From Sitta carolinensis (Eukaryota; Chordata; Aves; Passeriformes; Sittidae), in the NCBI GenBank assembly GCA_032173965.1, contig CM063284.1:106020410-106084409 (forward strand): DNA of 64,000 bases, read 5' to 3'. Below the pieces are notes generated by a model, which was not told where the DNA came from, made no database searches, and worked only from the letters and a program-made list of their open reading frames with translations. Within the stretch, counting starts at the first letter, position 1; each line of letters opens with the position of its first letter. The position numbers were made by a program, and so were the translations under genes. Positions 37,686 to 51,483 of this stretch are shown here, piece by piece.

Positions 37686-40600
37686 GTGGCAACACCACGT
37701 CATTGAGCTATAAACTACAGATTATAGGCAACTGCATGCAACCCAAGAGACAACAGAACTGGGGTAGAAAGTAGAAAATATGGAGAGAGATGAAAGCCAG
37801 AGGCTGTTTAGTCTGTACACATTGTGAAAATAAAAGATAAGTTTTACACTTGGAGTAATCATTTCAAAGAGTGCTTCCTACTTGGGCCTGTGTTGGAATG
37901 CTTTGGGTCAGCAACAGGGATATTCTTTGGAGACATTCATAGAAAATTTGGCTTCTTGTGATAAACACCTGAGAAGTTTGGCCTCAAACCTGCAAGCGTT
38001 AAGCAAGGGCAAAAAAAATTTTTAAACATAGTTTGTTCCTGAGCCTGCTGAATTACATGGAAGATTTTGTCAACATTGTCTGGCTTTTTTTCAGGCTTAG
38101 AGTCATTATTACAATTACTGACAAGAATGTAATACCACAAAGCAAGGTTTTGCAGGCGAACAAGTGCTGCTAATCTTTTTGCTGCATCTCAGCCTTGATT
38201 CTTCTAGGGATAACTTTGTTATGCAGTCATCTTTTTTCTCTTGGTTGACAAAAAGTCAACTATTGGACATACTCCATATTACACTCTTTATTATGTTAAT
38301 TTTACAGATATATATGGCATCATCCAAACTCAGTAGGCAAGCATTTGGCTTCATTTGAAGGAATGTTGAAGTGCTAAAATGCAGCTGAAACTGAAAGTAT
38401 CCAGACTGTTTATTTTTTGACACTTGTGACAGTGGATAAAAACATTAATGTGAATTGTAGAGAAATAACGAAATGGAAATCTTAGGAGAGGAATACAGTA
38501 GCAAACCCAGATAATCTCCAGTACTACAATCTACCCAGGACCATGATGTTTCAGGATCTCATGAGCTTTAAATCATTTATCCTACATTGCTAGGAGCTAG
38601 GTGAATAAAAAAATCTGTAGGTGTCAGGCATTGTCCAGGATGTTTGTGGTTGAAACTTGGTTTCCAAAGCCCTCAAGCAAGGCTCTCATTCTAGACTGTG
38701 CAGTGAGTATCCTGGAAGAAGGGAAGGCTGTGCCTCACTGCTTATTTTTACTTTCATTTAAAGCCAGGGGAGAGGGAGCTTGCAGAGCAGGACATGACCA
38801 AGGCCAGGAGGGCAGGAATTATGGAAGAATTATTGGAAAACTTAGAGAAAACCTAGCACAAGTATGCAATATTTTTCTTTTTGTTTTCCTTGCCTGCTTT
38901 GGAAGCAGGGTTGAGTGTTTCATTTCTCTGTGTGGGGAGCTCTCCCCATGCTGTACTTTCCTCTACAATGATTTGCAAACTGCTCTCCTCTACTTTGTTC
39001 TCCTTCTCGGGGAGATTGCCAGTCCTGTCAGCATTATCCTATGACACTTTGGTCCAGAAATATTTCAGGATCAGACATGTTTTCCTTGCTTTTGCTGCCT
39101 ATATTTCTGGAAGGTCCATCAACCAGAAAATGCTTTGCACTTAATGGTCTGATGCCGGTGCTCGGACAGGGATGGGTTAGCAGTCACTTTGTCTGCAGAG
39201 TATAGTACCAACCTCATTCTACAAACAGTAGGAAACCTGAAAACTCAGGGAAACAGGAAGCCTCTTCAAGTGTAAACCATTCCCTTTTTCAGACCTTCTG
39301 GCTGTAGCTGCTGATGGAAAGGAATTTGCAGCAGGAATTGCAGATCAACCTAAATCTCCAACTAAATATAGTCTTGCACTTGTTGGGGGGAAGGAGGAGA
39401 AATATGGCAGGGAGGAGGAAGGCCAGGAATACTCTTAATACACAAAACCCAAGTTGAAAGCAGCTAGGCATAATTAATTAATTATGAGATTTAATAGCGG
39501 GGTTTATGTGTTTAGATTCTCTTTAAGTAAAGTTGAAACAAGAGAGATTCTGTATCCAAAAGGCATGTTACATAGCTGTGCATGTTGCAAAAAGAAAATA
39601 CATGTAAGTACCAAATATTACTCATTGAACAAAAATAAAGTGAATGAGTCATATAAAACAACTCTATAAACAAAAGTTGCAAAATGCCTGGGAAAACTTA
39701 ACTAATTCAATTGCTAGGCATTATGTTCCACTCCTGTGGTATTCCTCTAGCAGGCCTGAAAAACTTATGGGATGCCAAAAGGACCTTAGTGTGAACTGCA
39801 GAGGAAGAGCATGAAATGTATGGGCTAAGCGTGCATGATAGTGTCATCTTTTCCCCACAAACATGAAACAGTTGAACAGTGTGGTTTCAGCTCTCTCATC
39901 TCTTAGACACACTTGCTTTTCTAGGAGATACAGCCAAAATTATGGATTTCCTGCAGATCTTGGGCAGGAACAGGCTCAGGGGGAGACTGGAGAATGTGAG
40001 ATTTTCGTTTTAGCTTGTGTCAGAAGAATCTGTAACATAAAAATTGATTTCGTCTCAGCAGAACAACAGAGTACCACCAGAAATCCTTTTACAAAGATGT
40101 GATTTACTACTGATGTTCATCTTGACAGGACTCAGCTCTGTCTAATCCTGTGCATCATTTGAAGTTACTTCCAGTGTCAGTGCAGGGTTTAGAGAATGCT
40201 CAGGGTTAGTGAAGTTCTCAATCAAACTTGAACCCAGGGTGGCAGTTTCAGGATTGGAAGACATCCAGACTCTCCAAGTTTTTCACTGCCTCTCTTAAGA
40301 TGTCTTCATGTATCTTCTCCCCACTGGTGTGACCTCACCAACCCTCTAAAACTACAATGTCCTCCTGGATTGGGGCAGTTTCATTCTGTGAAAGGTTCTA
40401 CTGGAGCTGCTGGGTAGAGCGCTAAAGTCCAAAGAGTTTCTGAAATGCTAACCCTGCCTAGACACGTACGTAAGAGCTAAAAGATACTTCCATCTCTACC
40501 ATGTCCATATCCATTTAGAAGATGGGAAGCACCCTCAGAACCCTTGTGAAGTCTAGGAGACTTGAAGAGTGAATTTTGAAGGTTTGAGCTAGTAGGGTTG

Positions 40601-43600
40601 GGTTGAACTCAGAACTAGTCTGACTTGTGCATGACTTCAGTGTTTCAGCTTGTCTTCTGCATGTCACACAAACATAAACCCTCACACCAGTGAGATATAT
40701 GGTTGGAATTACACTGGAATTGAGACTGTCTAAATTTAAAGTGTCATAAACTGCAAGTCTAAAGTTCTACCTTACACAAGTAATTTTGCTGGCAATGTGA
40801 TGCTCAGTATCTGCTACTGCAGACTGTTTAATGTGAGGCTCAGCTTGACACAATGGTATGAAATATAGCAAAGGTGACAAAGTTATCTCTGCCCTTGTTT
40901 ATTGCCTGAATTCAGTTCCAGTGTTTATAAGACAAAGAACAGTATTCCAAAAGCAGGGGGGGAAAAGATATTTAATTCAGAAGTTCATATGAATAATCCT
41001 TTAAAAGACAAATAGTGTTTGGTTTAGTTAATATATTGCTCATTAGTGAACCACAATACAGACATTTTTTAAAAGACTGCAATCACCATGACAACCTGAT
41101 AACATTTAGTCACTTCATTTCCAAATATGATTATCCTCCTTAAAAACTTTTCTTTTTTATGAAAACAGAGGGCAGATTTCAAGTCTGTGGTCTGTTCTTA
41201 AGATAACCTGTAAGTTTCCCCTTTGAAAAGTATTGCAATTCAGTGGGAAAATGCAAGGAGAACTAAAAGAAAGATATAACTGGAAGAGAGGGAATACGTA
41301 CTAAAATTGTAATCCCAAATTCAAGGAAAACCATGCTGATCCTACCACGTAAAATCCATACAGAGGGGGTGATTTGCACATATAATTTAGACTTTATATG
41401 TTAACTTTAATGGGATCTTCATCATGATGGAATGAGGGATCAGCCCCAATTAAGCAGATGTCACTGCAGGACAAGAGGAGATAGGGACCAAGACCTTTGG
41501 GGACACTCATCCCTGCAGTCCTTCAGTAGCACAGCTGGGTGCCAGTTACTAGTTCAGACCTGAAGGATCTTCTGGGCAGGACGGTGGTCTTCAGACTGAC
41601 TTATCCCTGAAACTCTGAAAGGTTTGAAATGCGTCAGGGTTCTGGGCAACAAATCATGTTGGGGGTGAAAAATGTGTTGTTATAATGTAAAGATGGGGAG
41701 GGTGTTTGCTCTTTCTGCTGTAGCTGCTTCTGGCGATGGTCACACTGGTACACAAGGCAGTGCAGCTGTGGGTCAATGTGTGCAATGCTAACACAACAGA
41801 GGCAGGTCAGCCCCCATAATTCACTCCTGGGATGAAGGGAGGTCATACTTCCCTGTTTTCCTGGGAACATTACCTACTTCATTTTCTGAAGCAATCTACT
41901 TTAGGAGCACAGTAGCTCACGTCCGCTTGCAGCTAACATAGCAAAATGACGTGGCTTGATAAATAGGTTGAAATTTATCAGTAACCTCTGCTGTCTTACA
42001 CTGATTTACTATCATCATCTCAGGCACTGCCAAATTATTATTTTATTGGGAAGGAAAAGAGAGGTACCACAAAGTGACACTTATTCCTAAGACGAATTTG
42101 GCAGGCAGCCGTGATAAGAAAGACTCAGTGGCCTGAGTGTGATCCTCCCAGTGGGACTGCTGCAGTGTGAGGATTCCCTTACTAGGATACAGCAGGAGCA
42201 GAGCCTGAAGCCCCCTTTGGCAGGCATCCATGGCATCTCATTAGGTTAACACTTTTCAGAGAAAATGTTTGCAAGCTTCAAATGTGTGCAAACTTGCACT
42301 CAGATGCATAATTAATTGTGATTTCCTGACAGAAATTGTTACAATTAGTTGGTTAAGCACTTCTGCTTCTGGTCTGGGCAAGATGACTGCCAGCAAAATC
42401 ACTGGTCTGGAATTCGCAGAAAGCCAAGGAGAAAGCATGCAAAGGCTGTCAAAATAAATTTGGTCTGGGAGTCTGAATTAATTGAATTAATATTCAGAGG
42501 GGAAATAATGTGTTTTTATTGTCCAGGTGAATATAGATTGAGGACACAAACCCATTACTTGAATTCAGAAAGATTTGGCTTTAGGGATTCAGCTTGAGTT
42601 ATGAAGGCATTGGACCAGTCATCTTTATATTTGATACTGAAATTTTTGCACCATTATTTCTAACTTCTCCTATACCTCACCAGGCAAACATTGGTGTAGG
42701 GCTGAGCAGCTGCTCCAAACTGTTAGCTTGCTTCATGCCTTCGCTGGTTCCTGGCTTTACACAAGAATATGTGGGATGAAGAGACTTCATAAGGACTATT
42801 AGTAATGGAGGTGGTATATAAGACCTTCGCCATTATTATCCTGACTGCAAAACAACCTCGTCAAGAACTTGAACATTACAGGAAAGCAGGCAAATTGTCT
42901 TGAGCATGAGAGTGTTGCCAGTTTTCAGGCTGAGAAGGGTCTTTGGGGAGCCCAGTCAGAAAAGCATAGATTTCCAAAAGGTTTGACGGGCATTCTGCAG
43001 AACTGCAGATATCTTGTGGGTGCTGGCCATCGCTCCCAGACTAATCATTGCTGGCAAGGCCATTTAGCAGATGGCCAGCCCACCAGCTTTCTGTGACAGG
43101 ACAAAAACACCTGCAAATAATGCTCTTACTGCTATGTATGCTTTGTGGAGAAAGCATGGCTTTGCTCAGATGGCTGTTGTTCAAACACAGGAGCACTTTT
43201 GGCACAGGGAGCATTTGTAGACCCCTTGTCTTCTGGTTAGCTGGGGTGACACCACAAAAGGCTACAGATGTCCCGGTTTTAGAGGCTTTGGTGTGCCCAC
43301 AGGTGTTCTCAGTGGGATCACACTGCAATACGAGCACAATTAAACCATACATGGATGGTGTTTTTCAGAGATGGCGGCAGAAGGCTGGCAGCAAACAGGG
43401 TGGTGTTTCCACACCAGTCTTCCTGGCAGGCTGCTGAAGCATGTTTCCTGCCCAGGCTGCTGGTGGAGGGAAGGTATTTGGGAGTGTGTGATCCAAGGCA
43501 ATGCAGCTCTGCACCAGGCACCAGCCTCCTACCTTTCAAAGAGATGCTGAGCTCCACTTGGCCCTCTGCACGGTGGGAGTGGGAAAAAGGGCTGAGCTTT

Positions 43601-46600
43601 TTTATCTCTTATTTCATAATTTTACTGAAATATTGTGGCTGATTAAGTACTTGAGAATGACTCTTCATGCAATTTTGGTTTTGCAAGCTCCTTAGGGGCA
43701 GGTCTTTGTAAGCCCATGTTCTCCATCTCAGTATGAATAAAGGAGACTATTTTAAACCAGCCTTTAGGAATTACAATGATGAAAACCCCATAAAATTACT
43801 CAAAATTCCCCTCCATACACTCTTAATGCCATCACAGTAACCTTCTTCTGTTTTTAAATGATAAAAGTCTTTGTTCCTTTGCTAGGGACAAGGATCCAGC
43901 CCAGAACTACACATTTCATAGGAGTTATAAACTCCTCAAGACAAGTGGCTCTAATGGAAACAAAAACAACTCTGTAATGGTAGCAGGTGTAAAATGAAAC
44001 AGTACATTAAAAATAGCCTGGCTGCATTCTCCAGTGGCATGAGTTCTACATGCATATCACTCCAAAATAATCCATTTATCCTTTCTCCCCATGGTTGCAA
44101 GAAGCCAGTCCGTGCTGTGTATCCTGAGGCTCTGCAGGCACGGCTGTGAGAACTGAAGCAAAACCACAACCCGCCAGCAAGGTGCTCCCCTCTGCCTTCC
44201 TTTTAGCATCAGAACGTTTTCCCTGGCTTCTTCCTACTGCAGGTGGGGAAAACACTTTGACAAGCCAATGCATCTCTTCAGCCTCTGCTAAGTGCTGAAT
44301 ATTCCTAGGAGTATGAGGTTAAGTTAATTTGCATTTTGCTAAGCAGGAATTTGGCTCTGGAACTGATTCTGTTGCAGTGGTTAGTGATCACAAGCCACCC
44401 TGGAGTTTTGAGAGCTGAACGGTTTTCTGTGGAAAAAGAAACATATTTCTCCTTTAAATTGCCAGCATTTCAGAAGCAGAACTCAGCTTTCACAGACTCC
44501 ACCCAGCCTTTTTGCAACTTCTGCATGCCATTTCTTCTCCGGACCCAAACCTTCACTCCCTCCTAGGCTTTCTTTCTTTTCACTAGGACTGATTTTTGGT
44601 GTTATCTGGTGACCTCACAGGACATATTCTAAGAATTCCTCTCCATGTTTGCATTTGCCAGTCAGATATTTGAGCCAGCTGACTCAAAAGCAACAATAAA
44701 TGTAAGTAAATACTGCCATGGTGCTAAAATAATGGAAAACAATCTTGGAACCTATGGATGCATTTTGTGGGCAATCACCCAGCTTCATCCAAGTGAAGGT
44801 TTTGTTTGCCCTCTTCTTTGCTGAGGGCTTCTCTGAATCTTTCTTGACTGCAAGAGTACTCATTTTGTTAACAAGTGGAAACATCTGAATCAAAAACTTC
44901 CAGGCAAAATTAAAACTTCCAAGTAGTTCATCCTCATGCTAGTTGTTAGGCAATGGGAAGAGCTAAACAATACCATTTTAATATTATTAATAAAAGCAGG
45001 CTTTGGAAGTTGAGTTGTTGATCGCTCATATTCATTCTTTTTCCCCTGGGTTGGTTCTCATGCCAAATTTGTTGATCTCAGCAGACAAGGTTGTAATACC
45101 AGAGAAGACCCAGAGTAGACAAACTTAACCACAGCCCCAGTAATTTTAGTGGGGGCAGGGGTTGTCTGTAGACTTCCTCCTCCGATCCAACTTGTCTCTG
45201 CTCAGTACAAGGTCTGTCAGGCCATGTATTCAGAGGATGTCAATGAAGTTCATCTGCTGACGGCTGAACATTATATTATCTAGATAAATGTTTCACAGGG
45301 CATTTTCCAGCAGCTCCTGAGCTGCAGTCAGTGAGCCCAGAGATATGAGGCCCTCATGGCAGTTGGTTTATATCACCCATCATGAATCAACTCTTCTAGC
45401 ATAACTCAGTTTGCCACAGCTTAGTGTGGTCATAATTATGCAGACACAGGTGTCTTGCTGTGACAGGGACACACCCATGAGATTGCAGATGTTCTGGGTG
45501 CTTGGGGACCTGTTCCTGCCCCTGTCCCAAGGGTACATACAGAAGACATCATGTCCTGGCCAGAGTGAGCAGGTCACTTGTAGAGCTCCATGTGGGGACA
45601 CTTTCACCACAAAAATGTATGCCAAAGTATGAGGTTTAGCCATAAAGAGCAAAAATAGCTAATTTGCCTAAAATAATATCTGCCTTTCAAAGCAAGCATG
45701 CCAGGACCCATGGGAAGGCCTGTTTGACTGCCCAGTAATTGATTCTCTTCTGTGTGGGGCTGCTCTCCTCTGATGGCTGGACTTTGCCTCGTGAATTCGA
45801 TGTCTACAATGCCCTACAGCGGAGAGAAGAAAAGGCTTTGCCTGCCCACCTGCTATGGTCAGCCAAGCTCACCTGCAATGAATGTTTTTTCAAATGCTCA
45901 CGAACTCCACAGAGTCTAAATCAGGAATTATATTGATAGAGCCAGTCTTGTCCATTGCATTTTCAGCCTTCTGGAGGCACCAGCAAAGTGACTGGGGGCA
46001 CTGGCTGGTACTTGGTTAGCCAGGGTTTGTTGGCAGATGGCTAACATAGCATAGCCCTTCCCCATGGCTGAAGAGTTCTGTAAGCTTGGAGGCCTTGTGC
46101 ATATTCCAAATCCATGCTCTGTTTATATTTTCCTTGTCCTGAACAAAAATTGGCCCCATTGTGTGGGAGCAACACTGGAAAAGAAAAACAAGAAACATCC
46201 ACTGAGGGAAAATGGATATTGTGGGAGCTGAGGAAATGCACATACTTTGCTGATTCCATTTTCTGATGATGTCAGAGTCAAAGAATATCTCTCAAAAAAA
46301 AACCCTCAGCAACTTGGAATCAAAAGCTCTGTTCATCACAGTCTCTTGTTAAAAGAAGAAATGTAAACACTCTCCCTTGCCACCCCCCTCTTGCCCTTAA
46401 ACTCCAAGAAATTAAATCTGGCTCCATTTGGATGGGCCCTCAGATGGAATCAAGAGTATGTCTCCAGGGAGGGAGGCGTTAATGTACCAGGGGAGGGATG
46501 GAGCGGGGGGGACAGGAAAATTTGATTGTGCTATGTGAAATGCAGGGATTCAAGCTGCTGCTTCTCATGGAGGCTGAAGAAGGGCAGCCTGACACTTTAC

Positions 46601-46976
46601 AGATTGGGTGTAATACACAGGAAATTTGTCCTTTCTGCCAGAGCAGTCTAGGGATAGGGCTACCCACACCCCTCCCCAGCCACTTTGCTTGGCTGGTAAA
46701 AGCTCAGGAGAAAAGGGTTAAATAAATGTTTGTGATATGATAAGGTGCTTGTTTATTCAAGGGATGACAGATTATTGGCTCCCAAGGCAGGGTTGAAAAA
46801 TAGTACAAAGGAGCTGGCGTTCCCTTCACTGATGTGATTTCCTCCTAAGGTTTTGCTCTTTGGTAGGAACAATATGCGCTGGGAATTAAGAGGGATGACT
46901 TTATTTCAGACTGGAACAGACAGACTAAGAGCTGTTTTCTGGAGTCACTGACTCTGTTTTTGTTTTCATGGGTTGC
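37686..46976. other. Long non-coding stretch
   Basis: About 9.3 kb with no recognised gene or interspersed repeat. The segment 42,230-42,600 is A+T-rich and complex, with ATGCATAATTAATTG at 42,304-42,318 (POU/homeodomain-like), and is a candidate conserved element. Open frames up to about 147 codons (plus, 38,601-39,044) have no identifiable domain. Confidence 0.5.
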
Positions 46977-47010
46977 TTTTTTTTTTTCTTTTCAGTTTTT
47001 TTTCCTTTTA
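46977..47010. repeat. T-rich tract with acceptor-like CAG
   Basis: T11 is followed by C, TTTT, CAG, then another T-run ending in CCTTTTA. The TTCTTTTCAG looks like a splice acceptor, but what follows is more T and no exon can be supported, so it is annotated as low-complexity only. Confidence 0.9.
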
Positions 47011-47630
47011 GCTGAACGACTTCTCCCAAACTCTTTGGAAATGGGGTTATCTCTGATCCGGGAGGAACACCCAGCATGGCAAGCTGGCTAGAACACTTCA
47101 GATTAGGAGTTTGACCCTTTTACTTTGTACATAATTTTCTATTTTATCACCATGTCTCTAAAGCTAGCTCCTGCTTCACTGCCCTTGGATAAGAGCTCAG
47201 GTCCTTGCCGAGGGCTGCACATAAGTCAATAAAAGCTGGGCATTACAGCAGAGCTGACGGCTGCCAGAGGACTACATGCATGTCTTGCAGACCAAATTCT
47301 CCTTTTACAAAAATGCTGGTGAAATCCAGAGGACCCTTGTTTTATTCAGGTGCATTGGACAGACACTGAGCTGCAAAGTGCACCCAGCCAGGTGCCTCTG
47401 TGACTGTACCTCTGGGAATGATGCCACATTGGGAACGTGGGGCCAGGCCCCTGCAGTTAACCCTGAAGACTGGAGCGTTGAGCAGATCCTGGACACATTT
47501 TAAACATAAAGATAGAAAAGGTGTCACTTCATGCCCCAATTTTAGTTGCCTTTTATTGCCCTTAGGTAATAGCTGGGGTGAACTCTCCCCTCCACCGCAA
47601 AATGTGTTATTCCAAGGGCTGGAGAGGATG
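47011..47630. other. Non-coding stretch, no recognised element
   Basis: Balanced composition and no repeat family recognised. A plus-strand open frame of about 186 codons starts at 47,400 and runs to 47,960 in the G+C-richer part, with no recognisable motif. Confidence 0.45.
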
Positions 47631-48130
47631 TCAGGGAGAGGGCACTGCGCAGGGTCGGGGTCTTCCTTCCTGACCGTGTCCCTGCCTGGGGCCAGCGGTG
47701 ATGGCAGCAAAGGCCTGACCACTGTGAGAGCTTTTGCACACCAGGAGGAGGTGGGGATTTGGGTGACATCGGGTGTTTCCCATCACTTGTGTCACCCTGA
47801 AAGCGATTTGCCGGCCAAATGCCCGCAGCAACAGGATGACGCTCCATCGGCGCCATCGGCCAGGAGAGCTCTTCACATTATTAGGACAAATACACATTGT
47901 CTGGTCACAACACATCAAAAGCCGAGGGGAGGGTTTCTCAGCAGCGCGAGACGTGTGTGACAGCTCGTCGGCAGGGGCAGCAGCAGCGGAGATGCGGCTC
48001 TGCTGACATCAGCGCCCGGGCTGTCACCCGGAGGCGCAGCAGTGATGTTCAAGCTGCAGCGAGCTGCTCGAGTCAGTGCGCCTCGGATTCGCGGGAGAGC
48101 ACGCTAGCGGCTCGTCTGGAAAACCAGGCA
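47631..48130. promoter_or_regulatory. Small CpG-rich cluster
   Basis: CpGs are concentrated at about 47,935-48,125, for example GCAGCGCGAGACGTG and GATTCGCGGGAGAGCACGC. They are thinner at 47,640-47,930. The core is only about 200 bp, short for a classical CpG island, and borders A+T-rich DNA sharply at 48,150. It could be a minor promoter, an orphan island or an enhancer. No exon is recognised. Confidence 0.35.
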
Positions 48131-48348
48131 GCAGTTCCCATGATCCTGGAGTAAATGACAGTTAAGCCACACATTTGTTTTCAATGCTTGGATCTGGCAC
48201 TGGATTCCTTTTTGAATGAAAACTATGCCAAACATCTTTTATAATTTTTTTTTTCCTCAAGCAAATATGTGAGCAATCCAGCAGTGGAGTGCCAGAAACA
48301 TTTGCTTTCCTTCCTAAGAAGTGGGGTAAAGGAAAAAAACATACCAAC
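48131..48348. other. Non-coding spacer
   Basis: A+T-rich with no recognised element. Confidence 0.5.
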
Positions 48349-48362
48349 CACACACACACACA
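48349..48362. repeat. Short (CA)n
   Basis: A run of about seven CA units. Confidence 0.9.
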
Positions 48363-49908
48363 ACAGATTTTGTTTAAAGGCTTAAAAGAGGCCGAGTTAC
48401 TTTAAACACTGGTAGGACTGGGCTACTGAACTCTGTTCCTGTGTGTATGTGTGCATGTCCTAGGGGGGCATAAAAATGCATTTGTTGAGGTACACATGGA
48501 AAGACATCAATGCTGCCTAGTACTTTTAGGTTCTGCACTGCCTTGCAAATAACTATACACACATAAAATTAATGAACATTTTCAAAAAAAGGGTCTGAAT
48601 CAAAGCTCATGGCAGCATTTGGCTCTTGGAATGAGAACTCTGACTCATTTAATGGGTAAATCCAGGAGTAAGCTATGGAGCTAGCAGATCCACATGTGCC
48701 TTCAGTGCTGCAACAGTGTGGGCCCAATCAGCAAAAACACTGCTCCTAAAATCCTTGGAGCCGTACACAATCACGGCAAACAAAGATCAAGCAGGGGTGC
48801 AGGCTGCACTAGGAGGTGGATTAGTGTTCAAAGGCCGAGTCAAAGGAGAAGGAGATAAGATGAACGGTGTCATACCAAAGACAGCTATTAAATGTAGTGG
48901 TAATCTGCTGAGCCACAGCCAAACAGAGCCTTTTTGCCTTGTTGGACATGAATAACTCAGGGACAGATGGGAGCTGGGGGGGAGGGTTGGGTAGGGTATG
49001 GAGGGGTGAAGGTCTGTCTGAAGATTTGTTCCTCAGTATTTCTAGGCACACAAAGCCCCATTCTCCTCTACCCTGACTGGTCCTGCTGGAGCTGCTGTGG
49101 GACCTATGTCCCCCACCTTGCAGGAGGCTTAGCTGAGCATTTAATTTGGAAAGCACTCACCATTCCCTGGTCACTCATATATGGTGTGTGGGCACCTTCC
49201 CAGCCCAAAACCCCAAGGAAAAGGAGTCTGTAAGTCTTGTTTCCCCTACAGCTCCTCACTGTAGCCTCTGCAAATGTAACTTTCCTGTTCCTAACAGCAT
49301 TTAATCATGAATGGTTCAATAATTTGTACTGGCTTAAATCTCCTTTAACCCTCCTATTAAGATATTTCTTCTAAATTAGTATTTAGTTATTAGTATCTTA
49401 AGAGAAGCTCTTTGCATGTTTCTGATTATTTACTAGAACTAGGAGGCCAGATCATCCTAAACCCAAATCCTCTGCTTATTCTCATGTCAATAAAAAGGCA
49501 TCAGTATTATTTTTTCTGTACAAGAGCATCACATAGCCTTTGAAATGCCCCCCTTTTATCCCATGCCCATGATGTTTCCATGGGCAGTTTACTGTCTGGT
49601 GTGCTATGGGTCAAGTGCTTAGGAAGGAGCATTGCCTACATATCCCAGAGGATTGTGTTTGGCAGTTTAGAGCAAGGTCTTTTAGAGAGTTATCCCTAGT
49701 GCTCAAAAACTGAGTGGTGGTAATGTTTCCCTAATTATGGTGCAGTCCTGTCCCTGTCTGTGGAGCCGAGTCAGTTCACACCAGGGGCTGAACTGGTTTG
49801 AACAAACATTGCAAAATATCCAGCTCTGCAATGTGTCAGTAATCTCTGCCAATAGAAATATTCTTACATACATCCTTCAGTCCTTCATCTGCCATTTATG
49901 TTTATCCA

Positions 49909-49909
<1 letters not shown>
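48363..49909. other. Non-coding stretch, no recognised element
   Basis: No gene, RNA gene or repeat family was recognised over about 1.5 kb before the poly(A) run. Confidence 0.5.

Positions 49910-49953
<44 letters not shown>
49910..49953 (+). repeat. Poly(A) 44
   Basis: An uninterrupted run of 44 A, the longest pure homopolymer in the window. It looks like a young retroposon tail, but no LINE, SINE or processed-gene body was recognised upstream, and no copy of the following GTAGAGGGG was found upstream as a target-site duplication. It is left as a homopolymer of unknown origin. Confidence 0.97.
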
Positions 49954-49956
<3 letters not shown>

Positions 49957-51483
49957 GAGGGGTGTGTTGGAACTTCAGTACATATGCTCCTTCCCCAACC
50001 TATATGAACAAATTATCCCAACCCAGAAAGCAACAGCTCAGGATGCACATAATTTCTCCTATACATGGAGAAAAATAGTGTATCAATGGGATTGCATATT
50101 TTTAGTTCCAGCTTTTGTTTTCAGGATGCTCTTTCAATTTGTGGGTCAGGTTAAGTCAAATATTTCCATTCAGTGCTTCACAGAGAACAGACACCCCTCT
50201 GACTGCTGAGACATTTCTCTTTTTGGACATGAAGTTGGTCTTCAACCAAGCCTGGGTAACAGGTTAACAGAAAGTCAGGGGAAGGTCTTGTAGGATACAA
50301 TAATTCTTTGCTAAGAGACTATGTGGAACCAGAAAAGAAGGAGGTTATGTCCCAAGGCTGTGTCTTTGCACCATCCCCAGTCCCTGCTGAAGGGGCCCAT
50401 TGGCCGAGGCTGAGCATTAGACCCCTGACCCAGGCTGCTGCCATTCAGTGCAGACTGTATTCTGAACCCAAAACCTTGCTTGCCAGGTCTGCACAGGTCA
50501 GAGAATGTGCTGGGGTATAAACCCCAACACCCAGCCACATCCAGAGCTGTTTCATTACATGGGGCAAGGAATCAAGGGAGCTCTTGACTCAGTCACCATG
50601 TCTCCAACTCTCATCCTCACAGGCAAATTTTTGCAGCCCCAAGCTCAGTTTCCCCACCATCCTGCACCAAAACAGTGCCACTGAGAGTGGCATGTGCCCT
50701 GTTTACCCCTGCCTAATAAGGCACACAGCCAGTACATTCTTTCTTTGCTTTGGTCACTGTCATGACTCACAGTTCTTCCTCCTCCCTTACACTCCCCACC
50801 CAAGCGACCACATGCTAAAAGCAATGATAATTTGCTTGCTGATGCAGTTCTGTGATGATAGGGATCACAGCCAGAGAGATTTTGATTACGGAGTTTTGAA
50901 GATGAGGCAAAGGCTGCTGTTTACCTCATCCCCCAGTTGCCAGGAGCCTTATGGCTTCCTGGCACTGTCTCTGGGGTGATGAACAGCCTCCACTTCCCCA
51001 GCACGGCTTCAGTGTCATTTTGCCCAGCATGGGGGTAATTACTTCAGTCACAGGGAAGCAATCAACCACAGAGGCATACTGTCTCTAGCTTAGTGGCACT
51101 AGCCTGTCTGGGAGCACCCCCAGTTCCTCCTCCCTGCTCCCTGCCAGATACAGACAGCACTGCAGGAGAACTAATGATGCTGCAGCAGCCCCGACTTCTG
51201 GAATTTCCTGGCTTTTCATAATCTTAACATCTCATTAGCGTTTATTTGCAGATGCATATCCTTGTTCTCTTCTCACACAGGCTGCTGTAAATCACTGCTG
51301 ACTCTGCCGCAATCACTGCCATCACCTCAGAAAGGAAAGGCCAGTTCCCAGAGGCAGAGGGACTGCTGCAGAAGCAGTGTTTTCATCACCACAGCCTAAG
51401 CCTCCAAGCTAACTGTGCCATCTCCAGAAGCCAAAGCCAAAACCAACTCCTCATTTGAACTTTCCTTTTATCACCTTGTCAAG
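49954..51483. other. Non-coding stretch before the CR1 copy
   Basis: No gene was recognised. The part 51,190-51,310 is A+T-balanced and complex (with CTCATTAGCGTTTATTTGC) and is a weak candidate for a conserved non-coding element. Confidence 0.45.

Noticed and set aside
46977..47010. Splice-acceptor-like TTCTTTTCAG
   Set aside because: It is embedded in T-rich low-complexity DNA; the following sequence is more T and shows no exon-like frame or matching donor.
49700..49953. Processed pseudogene ending in the A44 run
   Set aside because: Upstream sequence matches no gene I recognise, and no flanking target-site duplication was found.
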